DNA from: Bradyrhizobium sp.
Lineage (GTDB): Bacteria > Pseudomonadota > Alphaproteobacteria > Rhizobiales > Xanthobacteraceae
Direction: 5' to 3'
DNA length: 46,833 nucleotides
Assembly: GCF_004799445.1 (NCBI RefSeq)
Contig: NZ_SSNA01000014.1
Span: 1-46,833, forward strand
Under the pieces are notes generated by a model that saw nothing but the letters and a program-made list of their open reading frames with translations, was not told the origin of the DNA and made no database searches. Shown here piece after piece: positions 24,404 through 33,688 of this stretch; the stretch's first letter is position 1, and each line of letters opens with the position of its first letter. A program made the translations under genes and the position numbers.

Positions 24404-26047
24404 TCAATCGGACGGCGGCAACGCTGCCTTGCGTCGCCTAGCGAGATCGGCGCCGGGTACCGAATCCAGCAGCGCGCGCGTGTAGGCGTGCTGAGGACGG
24501 TCAAAGACATCGCCGGCCAGCCCTTGTTCCACCACCTCGCCATCTTTCATGACAGCGACGAGATCGCAAATCTGCGCGGCCACCCTGAGATCGTGGGTAA
24601 TGAAGATGATGGAGAGGCCGAGGCGCTGGCGCAATGCGGCGAGAAGCTTCAGAACCTGCGCCTGCACGGACACGTCGAGGGCTGAAACGGCTTCGTCCGC
24701 GACCAGGACCTGCGGGCGGAGCGCGAGCGCACGGGCGAGACCGATACGCTGACGCTGGCCACCGGAAAATTCGTGCGGAAAGCGGTCGCTGGCCGATGGA
24801 TCGAGCCCGACCAGCTCGAACAGCTCCTTTGCACCGGCGATGGCCTTGGCCGGCGGGGTGCCGTGCACGATCGGGCCCTGCGCGACCAGATCCGCCGCCT
24901 TGCGGCGAGGGTTCAGCGACGCAAACGGATCCTGAAACACCATCTGAATATTCCGGGTTTCGGAGCGAACGTCCTTGCGCGACATTTTCGCCCAGTCCTT
25001 GCCTTCAAGGATGATGGCACCCGTGTCGGGATCGATCAGGCGAACGATACAGCGGGCAAGTGTTGATTTTCCGGATCCGGATTCGCCGACGATGCCGAGC
25101 GTCGCGCCCCGCGGCAGCCTGAGCGAAACGTTTTTCACCGCCGGCGTGACGCGGGCGCCTCGACCGAGAAATCCGCCGGTCCGGTATGTCTTCGAGATGT
25201 TGTCGATGGTCAGGATGGTGTCGTCGGATAATTGGCGCGGCGGCGGCGAAGTGAGGGGCGGGACGGCGGCCATCAACTGTCTGGTGTAGGGATGCTGCGG
25301 GTCGTGGAGAACCGAGGCGGCGTCGCCCTGTTCCACAATCGAACCGTGCTGCATGACGGCGACACGGTCCGCAATCTCTGCCACCACGCCGAAATCGTGC
25401 GTGATGAACAGAACCGCCGTCTTCTTGCGCTTCTGCAGATCCCGGATCAGGGTCAGGATCTGCGCCTGCGTGGTAACGTCGAGCGCGGTCGTGGGCTCGT
25501 CCGCGATCAGGAGTCTGGGATCGAGCGCAAGCGCCATGGCGATCATGGCGCGCTGGCGCTGGCCACCTGACAATTCGTGCGGATAGGCGCGCGCGGCGCC
25601 TTTCGGATCGGGGATGCGCACGTCTTCGAGCAGCGCCAGCACCCTGGCGCGGATCGCGGCGCTGGACAGGTCGGTATGGATCGAAAACATCTCGCCGATC
25701 TGACCGCCGATGCTACGCAACGGATTAAGCGCGGTCATCGGCTCCTGGAAGATCATCGCGATGCCGGCGCCGCGAACGCGCCGCATTTCAGCGCCAGTGG
25801 CCGCCGCCAGATCGCGGCCTTCAAACATCACCCGGCCGCCATCGATGGTTACCCCGCCCGGCAATAGCTGCATGATGGCGTTGGCCATGATCGACTTGCC
25901 GGACCCGGACTCGCCAACCACGCAGAGAATCTCGTTCGCAGCGATCGAGAGCGAAACGCCGGACAGCGCATGCGGTCGGTCGGCGCCGGAAGGCAGTCGC
26001 ACGCTGAGTCCGTCGAGGGTCAGGATGGCGCTCGACGGCTCGCTCAT
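24404..26047 (-). CDS. Oligopeptide-type ABC transporter ATPase, DppD-DppF fused
   Basis: About 547 residues with two complete ABC domains. Walker A GESGSGKS occurs at 45-52 and again in the second half, with signatures ELSGGQRQR and EFSGGQRQR. Walker B motifs are LLIADEPTTALD and VLVADEAVSALD. The double domain replaces separate DppD and DppF proteins, as in the GsiA/YejF type. The start at 26047 overlaps the stop of the permease by ATGA; the longer frame to 26155 would run inside the permease gene. It energises import of peptides or similar compounds. Confidence 0.93.
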   Translation of the reverse strand: MSEPSSAILTLDGLSVRLPSGADRPHALSGVSLSIAANEILCVVGESGSGKSIMANAIMQLLPGGVTIDGGRVMFEGRDLAAATGAEMRRVRGAGIAMIFQEPMTALNPLRSIGGQIGEMFSIHTDLSSAAIRARVLALLEDVRIPDPKGAARAYPHELSGGQRQRAMIAMALALDPRLLIADEPTTALDVTTQAQILTLIRDLQKRKKTAVLFITHDFGVVAEIADRVAVMQHGSIVEQGDAASVLHDPQHPYTRQLMAAVPPLTSPPPRQLSDDTILTIDNISKTYRTGGFLGRGARVTPAVKNVSLRLPRGATLGIVGESGSGKSTLARCIVRLIDPDTGAIILEGKDWAKMSRKDVRSETRNIQMVFQDPFASLNPRRKAADLVAQGPIVHGTPPAKAIAGAKELFELVGLDPSASDRFPHEFSGGQRQRIGLARALALRPQVLVADEAVSALDVSVQAQVLKLLAALRQRLGLSIIFITHDLRVAAQICDLVAVMKDGEVVEQGLAGDVFDRPQHAYTRALLDSVPGADLARRRKAALPPSD

Positions 26048-26874
26048 CGCCCTCTGAGCCTCGGATTGAGCGCGTCGTTCAATCCCTGTCCTACCAGCGA
26101 TACCGCGAGGACCGTCACCAGGATCGCGATGCCCGGAATCGCCGAGACATACCACTGAACCCGCAGCACATCGCGGCCGAGGCCAATCAAGTTACCCCAG
26201 GATGCAACGTTCGGGTCGGACAGGTGGAGAAAGGCGAGTGCGCTTTCGAGCAGGATGGCGACCGCCATGACCACGCTGGCATAGACGATGACCGGCGGCA
26301 ACGCATTGGGCAAGATCTCGCCGACAATGAGCTGAATATCCCGCATGCCCAGGGTCCGCGCGGCCTGCACAAACTCGCGATTTCGCAGCGACAGGAACTC
26401 GGCGCGCGTCAGCCGGGCCGGCGCCGGCCACGATACCACGCCGACGGCGATGGTGACGGTGGTGAGCGTCGAGCCGAACACCGCGACCAGCACCAGCAGC
26501 AGAACGAAATTGGGTAATGTCTGGAACGCCTCGGTGATGCGCATCAGAACGTTGTCGATCCAGCCGCCATAGAAGCCCGCGAAGGCGCCGATCAGGATGC
26601 CGATGCCGATGGCGATGACGGTGGCGACGCCGCCGATCAGCAGTGAAATGCGCGCGCCATGGAAGATTTGCGCCGCGATATCGCGACCGGAATTGTCGGT
26701 GCCCAGCAGGAAACGCGGATTTGAAAACGGCCAGATCAGCGGCCGTCCGGCCAGCGCAAGCGGCTCGCGCGGAAAGATCCAGCCGGCGCTGATCGCCATC
26801 GCCACCACGACCAGCAGCAGCACCAGCCCGGTGACGGCGGCAGGACTTCGAAAGTAGCGTCTGGCCGTGTCCAT
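26044..26874 (-). CDS. Oligopeptide-type ABC transporter permease, DppC-like
   Basis: 276 residues. The first membrane segment follows YFRSPAAVTG, then HPLGTDNSGRD-like text (FLLGTDNSGRDIAAQIFHGA), the DppC hallmark. The EAA loop is FVQAARTLGMRDIQLIVGEI LPN-type, split here by my reading, and LIGLGRDVLR follows near the end. It starts 3 bases after the DppB-like gene and overlaps the ATPase gene by four bases, so the whole set is one operon. Confidence 0.93.
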   Translation of the reverse strand: MDTARRYFRSPAAVTGLVLLLVVVAMAISAGWIFPREPLALAGRPLIWPFSNPRFLLGTDNSGRDIAAQIFHGARISLLIGGVATVIAIGIGILIGAFAGFYGGWIDNVLMRITEAFQTLPNFVLLLVLVAVFGSTLTTVTIAVGVVSWPAPARLTRAEFLSLRNREFVQAARTLGMRDIQLIVGEILPNALPPVIVYASVVMAVAILLESALAFLHLSDPNVASWGNLIGLGRDVLRVQWYVSAIPGIAILVTVLAVSLVGQGLNDALNPRLRGR

Positions 26875-26877
26875 GCC

Positions 26878-27855
26878 TCAACCCTCGGCCACAATGCGTG
26901 GATCGAGCCGCGCGTAGATCAAGTCGACGATGAAATTCACGGTGATAACCAGCAGGGCGGAGACGAAAACAATTCCCAGAAGCGTGTTGAGGTCGCGCTG
27001 GACCACGGATTCATAGGCAAGACGCCCCAGACCCGGCAGCGAAAAGACGCTCTCGACCACAACCGAGCCGCCCAGCATCGTTCCAGCCTGCAGTCCGATC
27101 AGGGTCACCATCGGCAGCAGTGCATTGCGCAGGACGTGGCGGGTTATCACCCGCGTCTCGTCGAGCCCCTTGGCGCGCGCGGTTCGCACATAGTCGAGAT
27201 TGAGCACTTCAAGCATCGAGGCGCGCATGATGCGCAGATAGATCGCCAGAAAGATCAGGCCGAGTGTCAAGGTAGGCAGAACGAGGTGGCGCGCGATGTC
27301 GAAGGTACGCCCGATGCCGGTCTGAACCGCTCCGATGTCCTCGAAGCCGCCGGCCGGCAGCCACTGCAGATAGACCGAAAACACCACGATCGCCATCAAC
27401 CCGAACCAGAATGACGGAGTGGCGTAAAAAATCAGGCCGGCGATTGAAATCACCGTGTCGGGCCATTTGTTGACGCCGCGCGCGGCAATGACGCCGAACA
27501 CGAGCCCGAAGAAAAAGGCGAACGACAGCGACGCCGTCATGAGAAGCAGGGTCGGGGGAAGCCGTTCCACAATGACGACGGAGACCGGCTTGCCGTAGAT
27601 CGAGGAGAAGCCGAGATCGAGCCGGACGAGACGCCAGAGATAATTGCCGAGCTGCACCGGAATTGAAAGATCGAGACCGTAGAACCTGCGCAGTTCCCGT
27701 GCGGTGGCGGCGTCGCCGCCGCCCATCTGCGCCATCATCGCATCGACCGTATCGCCCGGCGCAAATTGCAGCAGCAAAAAGATGCCGATCAGAATCAGGA
27801 TCAATGTCGGAATCGAAGTGGCGAGACGCCGTCCCGCGAGTCTCAAGATACGCAT
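26878..27855 (-). CDS. Oligopeptide-type ABC transporter permease, DppB-like
   Basis: 325 residues with six predicted membrane segments. The N-terminal segment LATSIPTLILILIGIFLLLQ is typical of DppB/OppB. The EAA loop has YVRTARAKGLDETRVITRHV followed by LRNALLPMVTLIG, and the late segment is SVFSLPGLGRLAYESVVQRD. It follows the binding-protein gene after 24 bases and pairs with the DppC-like permease. Confidence 0.93.
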   Translation of the reverse strand: MRILRLAGRRLATSIPTLILILIGIFLLLQFAPGDTVDAMMAQMGGGDAATARELRRFYGLDLSIPVQLGNYLWRLVRLDLGFSSIYGKPVSVVIVERLPPTLLLMTASLSFAFFFGLVFGVIAARGVNKWPDTVISIAGLIFYATPSFWFGLMAIVVFSVYLQWLPAGGFEDIGAVQTGIGRTFDIARHLVLPTLTLGLIFLAIYLRIMRASMLEVLNLDYVRTARAKGLDETRVITRHVLRNALLPMVTLIGLQAGTMLGGSVVVESVFSLPGLGRLAYESVVQRDLNTLLGIVFVSALLVITVNFIVDLIYARLDPRIVAEG

Positions 27856-27879
27856 CGGGACATCTTGGCGGATATTATC

Positions 27880-29496
27880 TCACGCGGAAAGCCAAAGATC
27901 ATGCCAGCTGGCCGACCCCCAGCGGGGCGTATTCGAATGATTGCGCGCCTTGGCGCTGATCACGGTCACGAAGATCTGCTCGATCGGCATCCAGACCGGA
28001 AGCTCGGAGTTCACCTCCTTGACGAAATCGGCGTACAGCGCCTTTCGCTTCACGGGGTCGATTTCGGTGGCCGCGTCATCGATCGTCTTGTCGACGGCCG
28101 GATCCTGCCACCCCCACTGGTTGGTCCAGGGTGCCCCCTTGGGCTGGCCGGAACGGTACCACACCGTGGTCGAGATCGCGGGGTCGTTGCGGTATTGGTG
28201 CCAGCCGGTGGCGAGATCGAAGGCGTGGTCGTCATAGACCTGCTTGAGGAAGCCGCCGCCGTCGTTGCGCACGATGTCGACGGGGATGCCGACTTCCGAC
28301 AGCGATTGCTGGATGAAGGTCGACCAAAGGGAGATGTCCTCCCCCCATGGCGCCGGAAGCAGGCGCAACGAGAAGCGGGTGCCTCCGGCGCCGGGTTTGA
28401 AGCCGGCTTCATCAAGAAGGGCGACCGCCTTTGCCTTGTCGTAGGGATATTGCGGCGTGTTCGGGCCCGGATAGAAATTCGTCGAGGTTGATGGAATCGG
28501 CCCGGTTCCGAGTTTGGCGAAATTGCCGAGAAAATTGTCGATGAAGAACGGCACGTTGATGGCGTGCGCAATGGCGCGGCGAACGCGGATATCCGACAGC
28601 TCCTTGCGGCGGAAATTGAATTCGATGGTGTTGGTCCGGGCATTGCCCTCGTTGCCTTTGGTCGAGACGATGAAGCGCTTGTCGTTGCCAAGTCGCGCCA
28701 TGTCGGCAATCGTCAGGCCCGAGAACGGACTGTAGTGCAATTCGCCGGCTTCCATCTGCGCCGCCGCCGCCGCGCGATCGGTAATGACGCGCCAGACGAT
28801 GCGATCGAGATAGGGTGCGTTTGGGCGCCAGTAATCCGCATTGCGGTCGGCGATGATGTACTGGCCGCGTTCGTATTTGACGAACTTGAACGGACCCGTG
28901 CCGACGGGGGCGAGATTGGTCGGGTTCTGCCTGATGTCGCCGGTTTCATATAGGTGCTTTGCCGAGATATAGCCGAGGTCCGGCAACGCACGCAGCAACA
29001 GGCTGAGCGGCATCGGCCGCTCGTAACGGAAGATCGCTGTCAGCGGATCGGGTGTGTCAACGCCGGTCAGAAAAAGCTGCAGCGTCGAGCCGTAGTTCAG
29101 GATCTTCTTCCACATCGCCATGGCGGTAAATTCGACGTCCGCCGATGTGAAAGGCTTGCCATCGTGCCAGGTGATGCCCTTGCGAAGCCTGAAGGTGACG
29201 GTCTTGCCATCGGGCGAAGCCTCCCAGCTCTCCGCGAGAACGCCGACGGGCTGGCCGTTGCCGTCCAGATCGACCAGATTTTCCTGGATTTTTCCGCCTA
29301 TAATGTAGACTCCGGTGGAGGCTTGAATACTGGGGTTGAGCTGGCGCTGTTCGGCGCCATAGTGAACGTTGAACACACCGCCTTTGCGCGGCGTCTCCTG
29401 TGCAAAGGCCCGCATGGGGTTGATGATATCAGCGGCAATCGCAGCCGACGTCATCAGCGCGGTACGGCGATTGATCTCCAGACGCGTGAAACCCAT
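27880..29496 (-). CDS. Oligopeptide-type ABC transporter binding protein (SBP_bac_5)
   Basis: About 538 residues. A twin-arginine-like signal (EINRRTALMTSAAIAADIIN, then PMRAFAQE) suggests Tat export. The mature part begins RKGGVFNVHYGAEQRQLNPS and contains LAESWEASPDGKTVTFRLRK and GITWHDGKPFTSADV, hallmarks of the DppA/OppA family. I chose ATG 29496 because GAGGAG lies 8 bases upstream; ATG 29520 is a second possibility. It is the first gene of the four-gene transporter operon. The ligand (peptide, amine, opine or glycoside) cannot be read from the sequence. Confidence 0.92.
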   Translation of the reverse strand: MGFTRLEINRRTALMTSAAIAADIINPMRAFAQETPRKGGVFNVHYGAEQRQLNPSIQASTGVYIIGGKIQENLVDLDGNGQPVGVLAESWEASPDGKTVTFRLRKGITWHDGKPFTSADVEFTAMAMWKKILNYGSTLQLFLTGVDTPDPLTAIFRYERPMPLSLLLRALPDLGYISAKHLYETGDIRQNPTNLAPVGTGPFKFVKYERGQYIIADRNADYWRPNAPYLDRIVWRVITDRAAAAAQMEAGELHYSPFSGLTIADMARLGNDKRFIVSTKGNEGNARTNTIEFNFRRKELSDIRVRRAIAHAINVPFFIDNFLGNFAKLGTGPIPSTSTNFYPGPNTPQYPYDKAKAVALLDEAGFKPGAGGTRFSLRLLPAPWGEDISLWSTFIQQSLSEVGIPVDIVRNDGGGFLKQVYDDHAFDLATGWHQYRNDPAISTTVWYRSGQPKGAPWTNQWGWQDPAVDKTIDDAATEIDPVKRKALYADFVKEVNSELPVWMPIEQIFVTVISAKARNHSNTPRWGSASWHDLWLSA

Positions 29497-29796
29497 CGAA
29501 AATCTCCTCAGCGCAGCCATTGGCGGCCACCCCTGTTGGGGGGCTGGGGGGCCTTGCCTAAGGGTACGACACAATCGCGGAGGGAGTCATTAATTGACAC
29601 AAAACCGGTCAGTCTGGGACTGGCCAGCAAGATCGCCAGTCAATATAGAGGCCGGGAAGTGGCGTTTGCTGCTGGCCGGGAAGGTGTTTGAGCCGACTGG
29701 GCCCTTCAACAAAGCTGTGCAGATCGCGAAATGCCCTGCTTTTCAGGCGGATTCCGAAATAGTGTTCGGGACGCGAATCAACATGTGGGAGTCAAA

Positions 29797-30096
29797 ATGG
29801 CAGTACAGATGACAAAGTCGCAACTGATCGAGAAGATCGCTGCGGAGAACGAAGTTGCAAAGAAGGACGTAAAGGGCGTTCTGGAGACGCTGGCGACGGT
29901 TGGCTACAAAGAACTCAAGAAATCTGGTGTGTTTCTGGTTCCGGGATTTGCGAAATTTGTGGTCGTCAAGAAGCCGGCCACCAAGGCGCGCAAGGGTACC
30001 AACCCGTTTACCGGCGAGCCCATGATGTTCAAGGCCAAACCGGCGCGCAAAATTGTCAGAGCACGCCCGGTCAAGGCGGCCAAGGACGCGGTGTGA
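29797..30096 (+). CDS. HU-family DNA-binding protein with basic C-terminal tail
   Basis: 99 residues from ATG 29797 (GGGAG upstream). Residues 1-90 match the HU/IHF fold: MTKSQLIEKIAAENEVAKKD, VPGFAKFVVVKKPATKARKG, then TNPFTGEP, which carries the Pro at the tip of the DNA-bending arm. The tail ends ARPVKAAKDAV, extra to the classic 90-residue HU and rich in Lys/Arg/Ala. It should bind and bend DNA as a nucleoid protein. It is alone, with a strong terminator 5 bases downstream. The 300-base gap upstream (29497-29796) shows TTGACA at 29593 but no convincing -10 box. Confidence 0.92.
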   Translation: MAVQMTKSQLIEKIAAENEVAKKDVKGVLETLATVGYKELKKSGVFLVPGFAKFVVVKKPATKARKGTNPFTGEPMMFKAKPARKIVRARPVKAAKDAV

Positions 30097-30100
30097 TAGT

Positions 30101-30133
30101 AACAGGCCCTTTTCCAGGGCCTGTTTGCTTTTG
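30101..30133 (+). terminator. Intrinsic terminator of the HU gene
   Basis: AACAGGCCCT (30101-30110) pairs perfectly with AGGGCCTGTT (30116-30125) around the loop TTTCC, followed by TGCTTTT. It begins 4 bases after the HU stop codon. Confidence 0.9.
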
Positions 30134-30344
30134 GTGAATGGCCGACCGGAAAGGCGCGGGCTTCGGCTGGCCGGGCGGGTGATCGCCGCGGCCGAACGGC
30201 GCCCACGAGTTCATCCCTGGCCGCCGGACGGATGCGATGCCGCCGTCGGCGAGCGCGGAGCGCGGCTGTCGCCAGACAGCACCGGCGGATCGTGATCGCG
30301 CGAGCGCTCGTCACCAAGCCCACAAAATCAGGTCGAATGTGCGC

Positions 30345-31994
30345 TCAATAGCGGGGGTGGTACATTTGCGACTCAATGAACGCCATCAGGTTGTTCGGCG
30401 CCGGCGCGGTCGCAAGTCCGCGCCTGTAGGCGACTTCGGCCACCGCCATCGCGATGTGCGCCGAGACCTCACGGATCCGCGGCAGCGCCGGATAGAGGCT
30501 GCCCTGCTCGATGTCGTCGGGGTTGACGAGATAGGCCAGCGTGTGCGCCGCCGCCATGAACATCTCGTCGGTCACCAGCCTTGATCCGCTGGCGATCGCG
30601 CCGAGACCGACGCCCGGGAAGATGTAGGAATTATTGCCCTGGCGCGGCACGAACGTCTTGCCGCCGAGGTTCACCGGATCGTAGGGGCTGCCACACGCGA
30701 ACAGCGCGCGCCCCCCGGTATGGCGATAGGCTTCCTCGGCGGAGCATTCCGCCTTCGATGTCGGATTGGAGAGCGCAAATATAATCGGCCGATCGTTGAT
30801 CTCGGCCATGGTCTTCAGCACGTCGGGGGTAAAGGCGCCGCCGACGGCGGCAACGCCGATGATCGCGGTGGGCCCGAGGGTCCGGATCGCGGTCAGGAAG
30901 TCGCCGATCGGCGGATGATCGTGGGCGTAGCGCAGCTTGTGATCGGTGAGGCCCGCGCGATTCTTCACGACCAGGCCGCGCGAATCCACGAGCCAGGTCC
31001 GCTTCAGAGCCTCGGCCTCGGATGCACCCTCCGCCATCATGGCGGAGACCACGAGGTCGGCGATGCCGGTCGCTGCTTCGCCTGCGCCAAGGAACAGCAC
31101 TCTCTGCTCGGTCAGTTTGCCGCCGGTCACGCGCAACGCCGAAAACAGGCCCGCCAGCGCCACCGCGGCCGTTCCCTGGATGTCGTCGTTGAAGACATTT
31201 ATCTTGTCGCGGTATTTGTGCAGAAGCCGAAACGCCGAATGATTGGCGAAATCCTCGAACTGGATCAGCACCCCGGGGAAGGCGGCGCGCGCAGCGTTGA
31301 TGAATTCATCGACGAATTCGTCGTAGGCGGCGCCGGTCAGGCGCTTGCGGCGCAGGCCGATGTAATAGGGATCGTTGAGGAACTCCTCGTTGTTGGTGCC
31401 GACGTCCAGCATCACCGGCAGGCAATGCTCCGGGTGGATGCCGGCGCAGGCCGAATAGAGCGAGAGCTTGCCGACCGGAATGCCCATGCCGTGAGCGCCG
31501 AGATCGCCGAGGCCCAGGATACGTTCTCCATCGGTGACGACGATCAGCCTGGCCGGATACGGCCAGTTGGCCAAGAGCTCCGCGATCCGCCCGCGGTCGT
31601 TGGCGCTGATGAACATGCCGCGCGGCCGCTGGAAGATCAGGCCGAAACGCTGGCAGGCGAGGCCCACCGTCGGGGTGTAGATCAGCGGCTGGATTTCATC
31701 GATGTTGTCGCACACGACGCGGAAGAACAGCGCCTCGTTGCGATCGTGCAGCGAGTTGAGCGCGATGTATTTTTCCAGATCATTGGGCAGGCTGCGCAGA
31801 TTGACCAGAACACGCGCGACCTGTTCCTCCATCGAGAGCACGTGCGCGGGCAGGAAGCCGCGCAATCCCAGCGCGTCGCGCTCGGCTTCCGTGAAAGCCG
31901 TCCCCTTGTTGAGCAGCGGGTCGCGCAATAGCGCCATGCCGCGCGGTGAATCGAAAGGTTGCGAACCGGGCTTGGCCCGGGCTGGCGCGGTCAT
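30345..31994 (-). CDS. maeA: NAD-type malic enzyme (MaeA/SfcA type)
   Basis: 549 residues. It decarboxylates malate to pyruvate with reduction of NAD(P). Visible sites are the catalytic Tyr106 in QPLIYTPTVG, Lys176 in GIPVGKLSLY, metal residues in IQFEDFAN and NVFNDDIQGT, and the nucleotide fold VLFLGAGEAATGIADL. The size and motifs fit the E. coli MaeA/eukaryotic malic-enzyme class, not the longer (about 760 residue) rhizobial DME/TME enzymes with a phosphotransacetylase-like tail. The ATG has GGGGAAAC upstream. It is divergent from the flavin-reductase gene and monocistronic. The 211 bases after the HU terminator (30134-30344) hold nothing I recognise. Confidence 0.95.
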   Translation of the reverse strand: MTAPARAKPGSQPFDSPRGMALLRDPLLNKGTAFTEAERDALGLRGFLPAHVLSMEEQVARVLVNLRSLPNDLEKYIALNSLHDRNEALFFRVVCDNIDEIQPLIYTPTVGLACQRFGLIFQRPRGMFISANDRGRIAELLANWPYPARLIVVTDGERILGLGDLGAHGMGIPVGKLSLYSACAGIHPEHCLPVMLDVGTNNEEFLNDPYYIGLRRKRLTGAAYDEFVDEFINAARAAFPGVLIQFEDFANHSAFRLLHKYRDKINVFNDDIQGTAAVALAGLFSALRVTGGKLTEQRVLFLGAGEAATGIADLVVSAMMAEGASEAEALKRTWLVDSRGLVVKNRAGLTDHKLRYAHDHPPIGDFLTAIRTLGPTAIIGVAAVGGAFTPDVLKTMAEINDRPIIFALSNPTSKAECSAEEAYRHTGGRALFACGSPYDPVNLGGKTFVPRQGNNSYIFPGVGLGAIASGSRLVTDEMFMAAAHTLAYLVNPDDIEQGSLYPALPRIREVSAHIAMAVAEVAYRRGLATAPAPNNLMAFIESQMYHPRY

Positions 31995-32177
31995 GATGTT
32001 TCCCCGTAGGCAGTTTATTGGCTTGCAGCATCCGCCGGTTAAGGGAGGAAGCAGTTGACAGAGATCAAGCTAGGCGTGGCCTTCTTTGAGCACTCTCCGT
32101 CACATTTGGCAAGATTTCGCCATTGAAAGCAACGCGGACATCGCCGTTTCATAACGCTTGCCCGAGAGGATGCACTG

Positions 32178-32708
32178 ATGAAAGAACTGGCTTTGGCGAA
32201 GGTCTATCAGTTGCTTGAGCCGGGCCCTGTCGTTCTGCTGACGACCGCCCGCCGTGGCCGCGCCAACGTCATGACGATGTCCTGGCACATGATGGTCGAG
32301 TTTGAGCCGCCGCTGGTGGCCTGCGTGGTCAGCAACGCCGATTACAGCTTCGCGGCGCTGCGGGCGACAAAAGAATGCGTCATCGCCATTCCGGCGGCGC
32401 ACCTTGCACAAAAAGTCGTGGACGTCGGAAATTGCTCGGGCCGCGAAGTGGCGAAGTTCGAAAAGTTCGGCCTGACGCCGCTGAAGGCCAGGCGCGTGGC
32501 GGCGCCTTTGGTCGCCGAGTGCTTCGCCAATTTGGAATGCAAGGTGGTCGATGGCCATCTGGTGAACAAGTACAATCTGTTCGTTCTCGAAGTGGTGCAG
32601 GCCTGGACCGATCCCAGGCAACGCAATCTGAAGACCATTCACCATCACGGTTACGGCAAGTTCGCGGTGGATGGCACGACGATCAAGTTGAAGTCGAGAA
32701 TGCGATGA
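32178..32708 (+). CDS. Flavin reductase-family protein (FMN-binding split barrel)
   Basis: 176 residues. The family pattern is seen in PVVLLTTARRGRANVMTMSW followed by PPLVACVVSNADYSFAALRA and CVIAIPAAHLAQKVVDVGNC, where FMN-binding residues of flavin-reductase-like proteins lie. It ends with a basic short tail. Such proteins reduce flavins or bind FMN for partner oxygenases. It stands alone between the malic enzyme and the PQQ region; its partner is not evident. No signal peptide. Confidence 0.88.
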   Translation: MKELALAKVYQLLEPGPVVLLTTARRGRANVMTMSWHMMVEFEPPLVACVVSNADYSFAALRATKECVIAIPAAHLAQKVVDVGNCSGREVAKFEKFGLTPLKARRVAAPLVAECFANLECKVVDGHLVNKYNLFVLEVVQAWTDPRQRNLKTIHHHGYGKFAVDGTTIKLKSRMR

Positions 32709-33033
32709 GAGGCTGCTCTCGAATCGGTTGCAACCGATATCGAACTGTTGGCGTGAAGGTGAGGCGCCGCCGGTCCGGAAGCTTCAAGGCCTTTCCATAA
32801 CGCGCTGCACAAACTCGAAGCCGTTTGAGCTGACATGCGAAATGCGCATGACATGTTTTTCTATAGCTGTGTTCAGATCAAACGATGACCCTTTGGGAGC
32901 GCGGATCCCTGTCTGGGTGAAAAATGGAGGAGGGCGCATGATAAAGATTATCTGTTGCCTCTTTTTCGGCCGAGTTCCGCCGTTCAGTATGCGCCGTATC
33001 TGAATCAGTCACCGTATCAAACCCGAGACGACC
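32709..33033. other. Gap before the Rieske gene, with one small ORF
   Basis: No full gene is seen. The one item of note is an ATG at 32938 preceded by GGAGGAGGGCGC, a much stronger ribosome site than most genes here have. It encodes 21 residues starting MIKIICCLFFGRV and stops at 33003, 30 bases before the Rieske ATG. It may be a leader peptide or chance. The promoter of the Rieske-PQQ operon should lie here but I cannot place its boxes with confidence. Confidence 0.3.
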
Positions 33034-33621
33034 ATGTCATCGTCTTCAGATCAAACGCGGCGCACGCTCATCCTGGCAGCTCTGGCGACGGGCGTCGCGG
33101 CGTCGACGCCTGCCGCCGCCGACGACGATCAGCCGGGCAGCGACGAGCGCCCTCAAAAGGGTGACGTTCTCGTCTTCTCCGAAGGTGAGCATACAGGTGA
33201 AGTCATCAAGCCGCAGGATCTAAGGCTGGGCGGGCCGCCGGTGCGGGCGTGGCCTAAGGATCCGACAACCTCGGTGATCCGCAAGGGTTCACGGTTGAAC
33301 GAGATACTGGTCGTCAAACTCGATCCAGCCGAACTTGACGACGAGACGCGCGCGCGTTTCGCGGACGGCTTCGTGGCCTATTCGGCCATATGTACCCACG
33401 CTGGCTGTCCGGTGACGGCCTGGGTGAAGGAGACAGCGGGCGACAAGGACGTCTGCAAATGCGTTTGCCATAATTCCGAATACGACCCCCGGCAGGGTGC
33501 TCAAGTCGTGTTCGGACCGGCGCCGCGGCGTCTGGCGGCGCTTCCGCTGGCGACCGCCGGCGGTTCGCTCACGGTAGCTGGAACATTCGTTGGAAAGGTG
33601 GGCGCACAGCAAGCAGGGTGA
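33034..33621 (+). CDS. Tat-exported Rieske 2Fe-2S protein
   Basis: 195 residues. The N-terminus has twin arginines (DQTRRTLILAALATG) and an A-A-A cleavage-type site near residue 29, so it is exported by Tat and may stay anchored. The Rieske cluster motifs are CTHAGC (C120, H122, C125) and CVCHNS (C143, C145, H146), giving two Cys and two His ligands and a Cys-Cys bridge. An extra Cys (C141) precedes the second box. The fold matches bc1-type Rieske subunits, but there is no cytochrome b or c1 gene nearby. It is followed after 67 bases by a PQQ dehydrogenase, so it probably transfers electrons for that enzyme. The role is inferred from position. Confidence 0.88.
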   Translation: MSSSSDQTRRTLILAALATGVAASTPAAADDDQPGSDERPQKGDVLVFSEGEHTGEVIKPQDLRLGGPPVRAWPKDPTTSVIRKGSRLNEILVVKLDPAELDDETRARFADGFVAYSAICTHAGCPVTAWVKETAGDKDVCKCVCHNSEYDPRQGAQVVFGPAPRRLAALPLATAGGSLTVAGTFVGKVGAQQAG

Positions 33622-33688
33622 AGCCGGCCCGCATCGGATTCCGCATAACCATAATCGGCTGCAAAAAACAAACAGGGAGGTAACGTCT

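Noticed and set aside
23338..24543. A 401-codon minus-strand frame opposite the FAD oxidoreductase
   Set aside because: Shadow frame rich in Arg; overlaps the end of the ABC ATPase gene as well as the FAD gene.
30720..31931. A 403-codon plus-strand frame opposite the malic enzyme
   Set aside because: Shadow frame; low-complexity composition and no recognisable fold, while the malic enzyme is complete.
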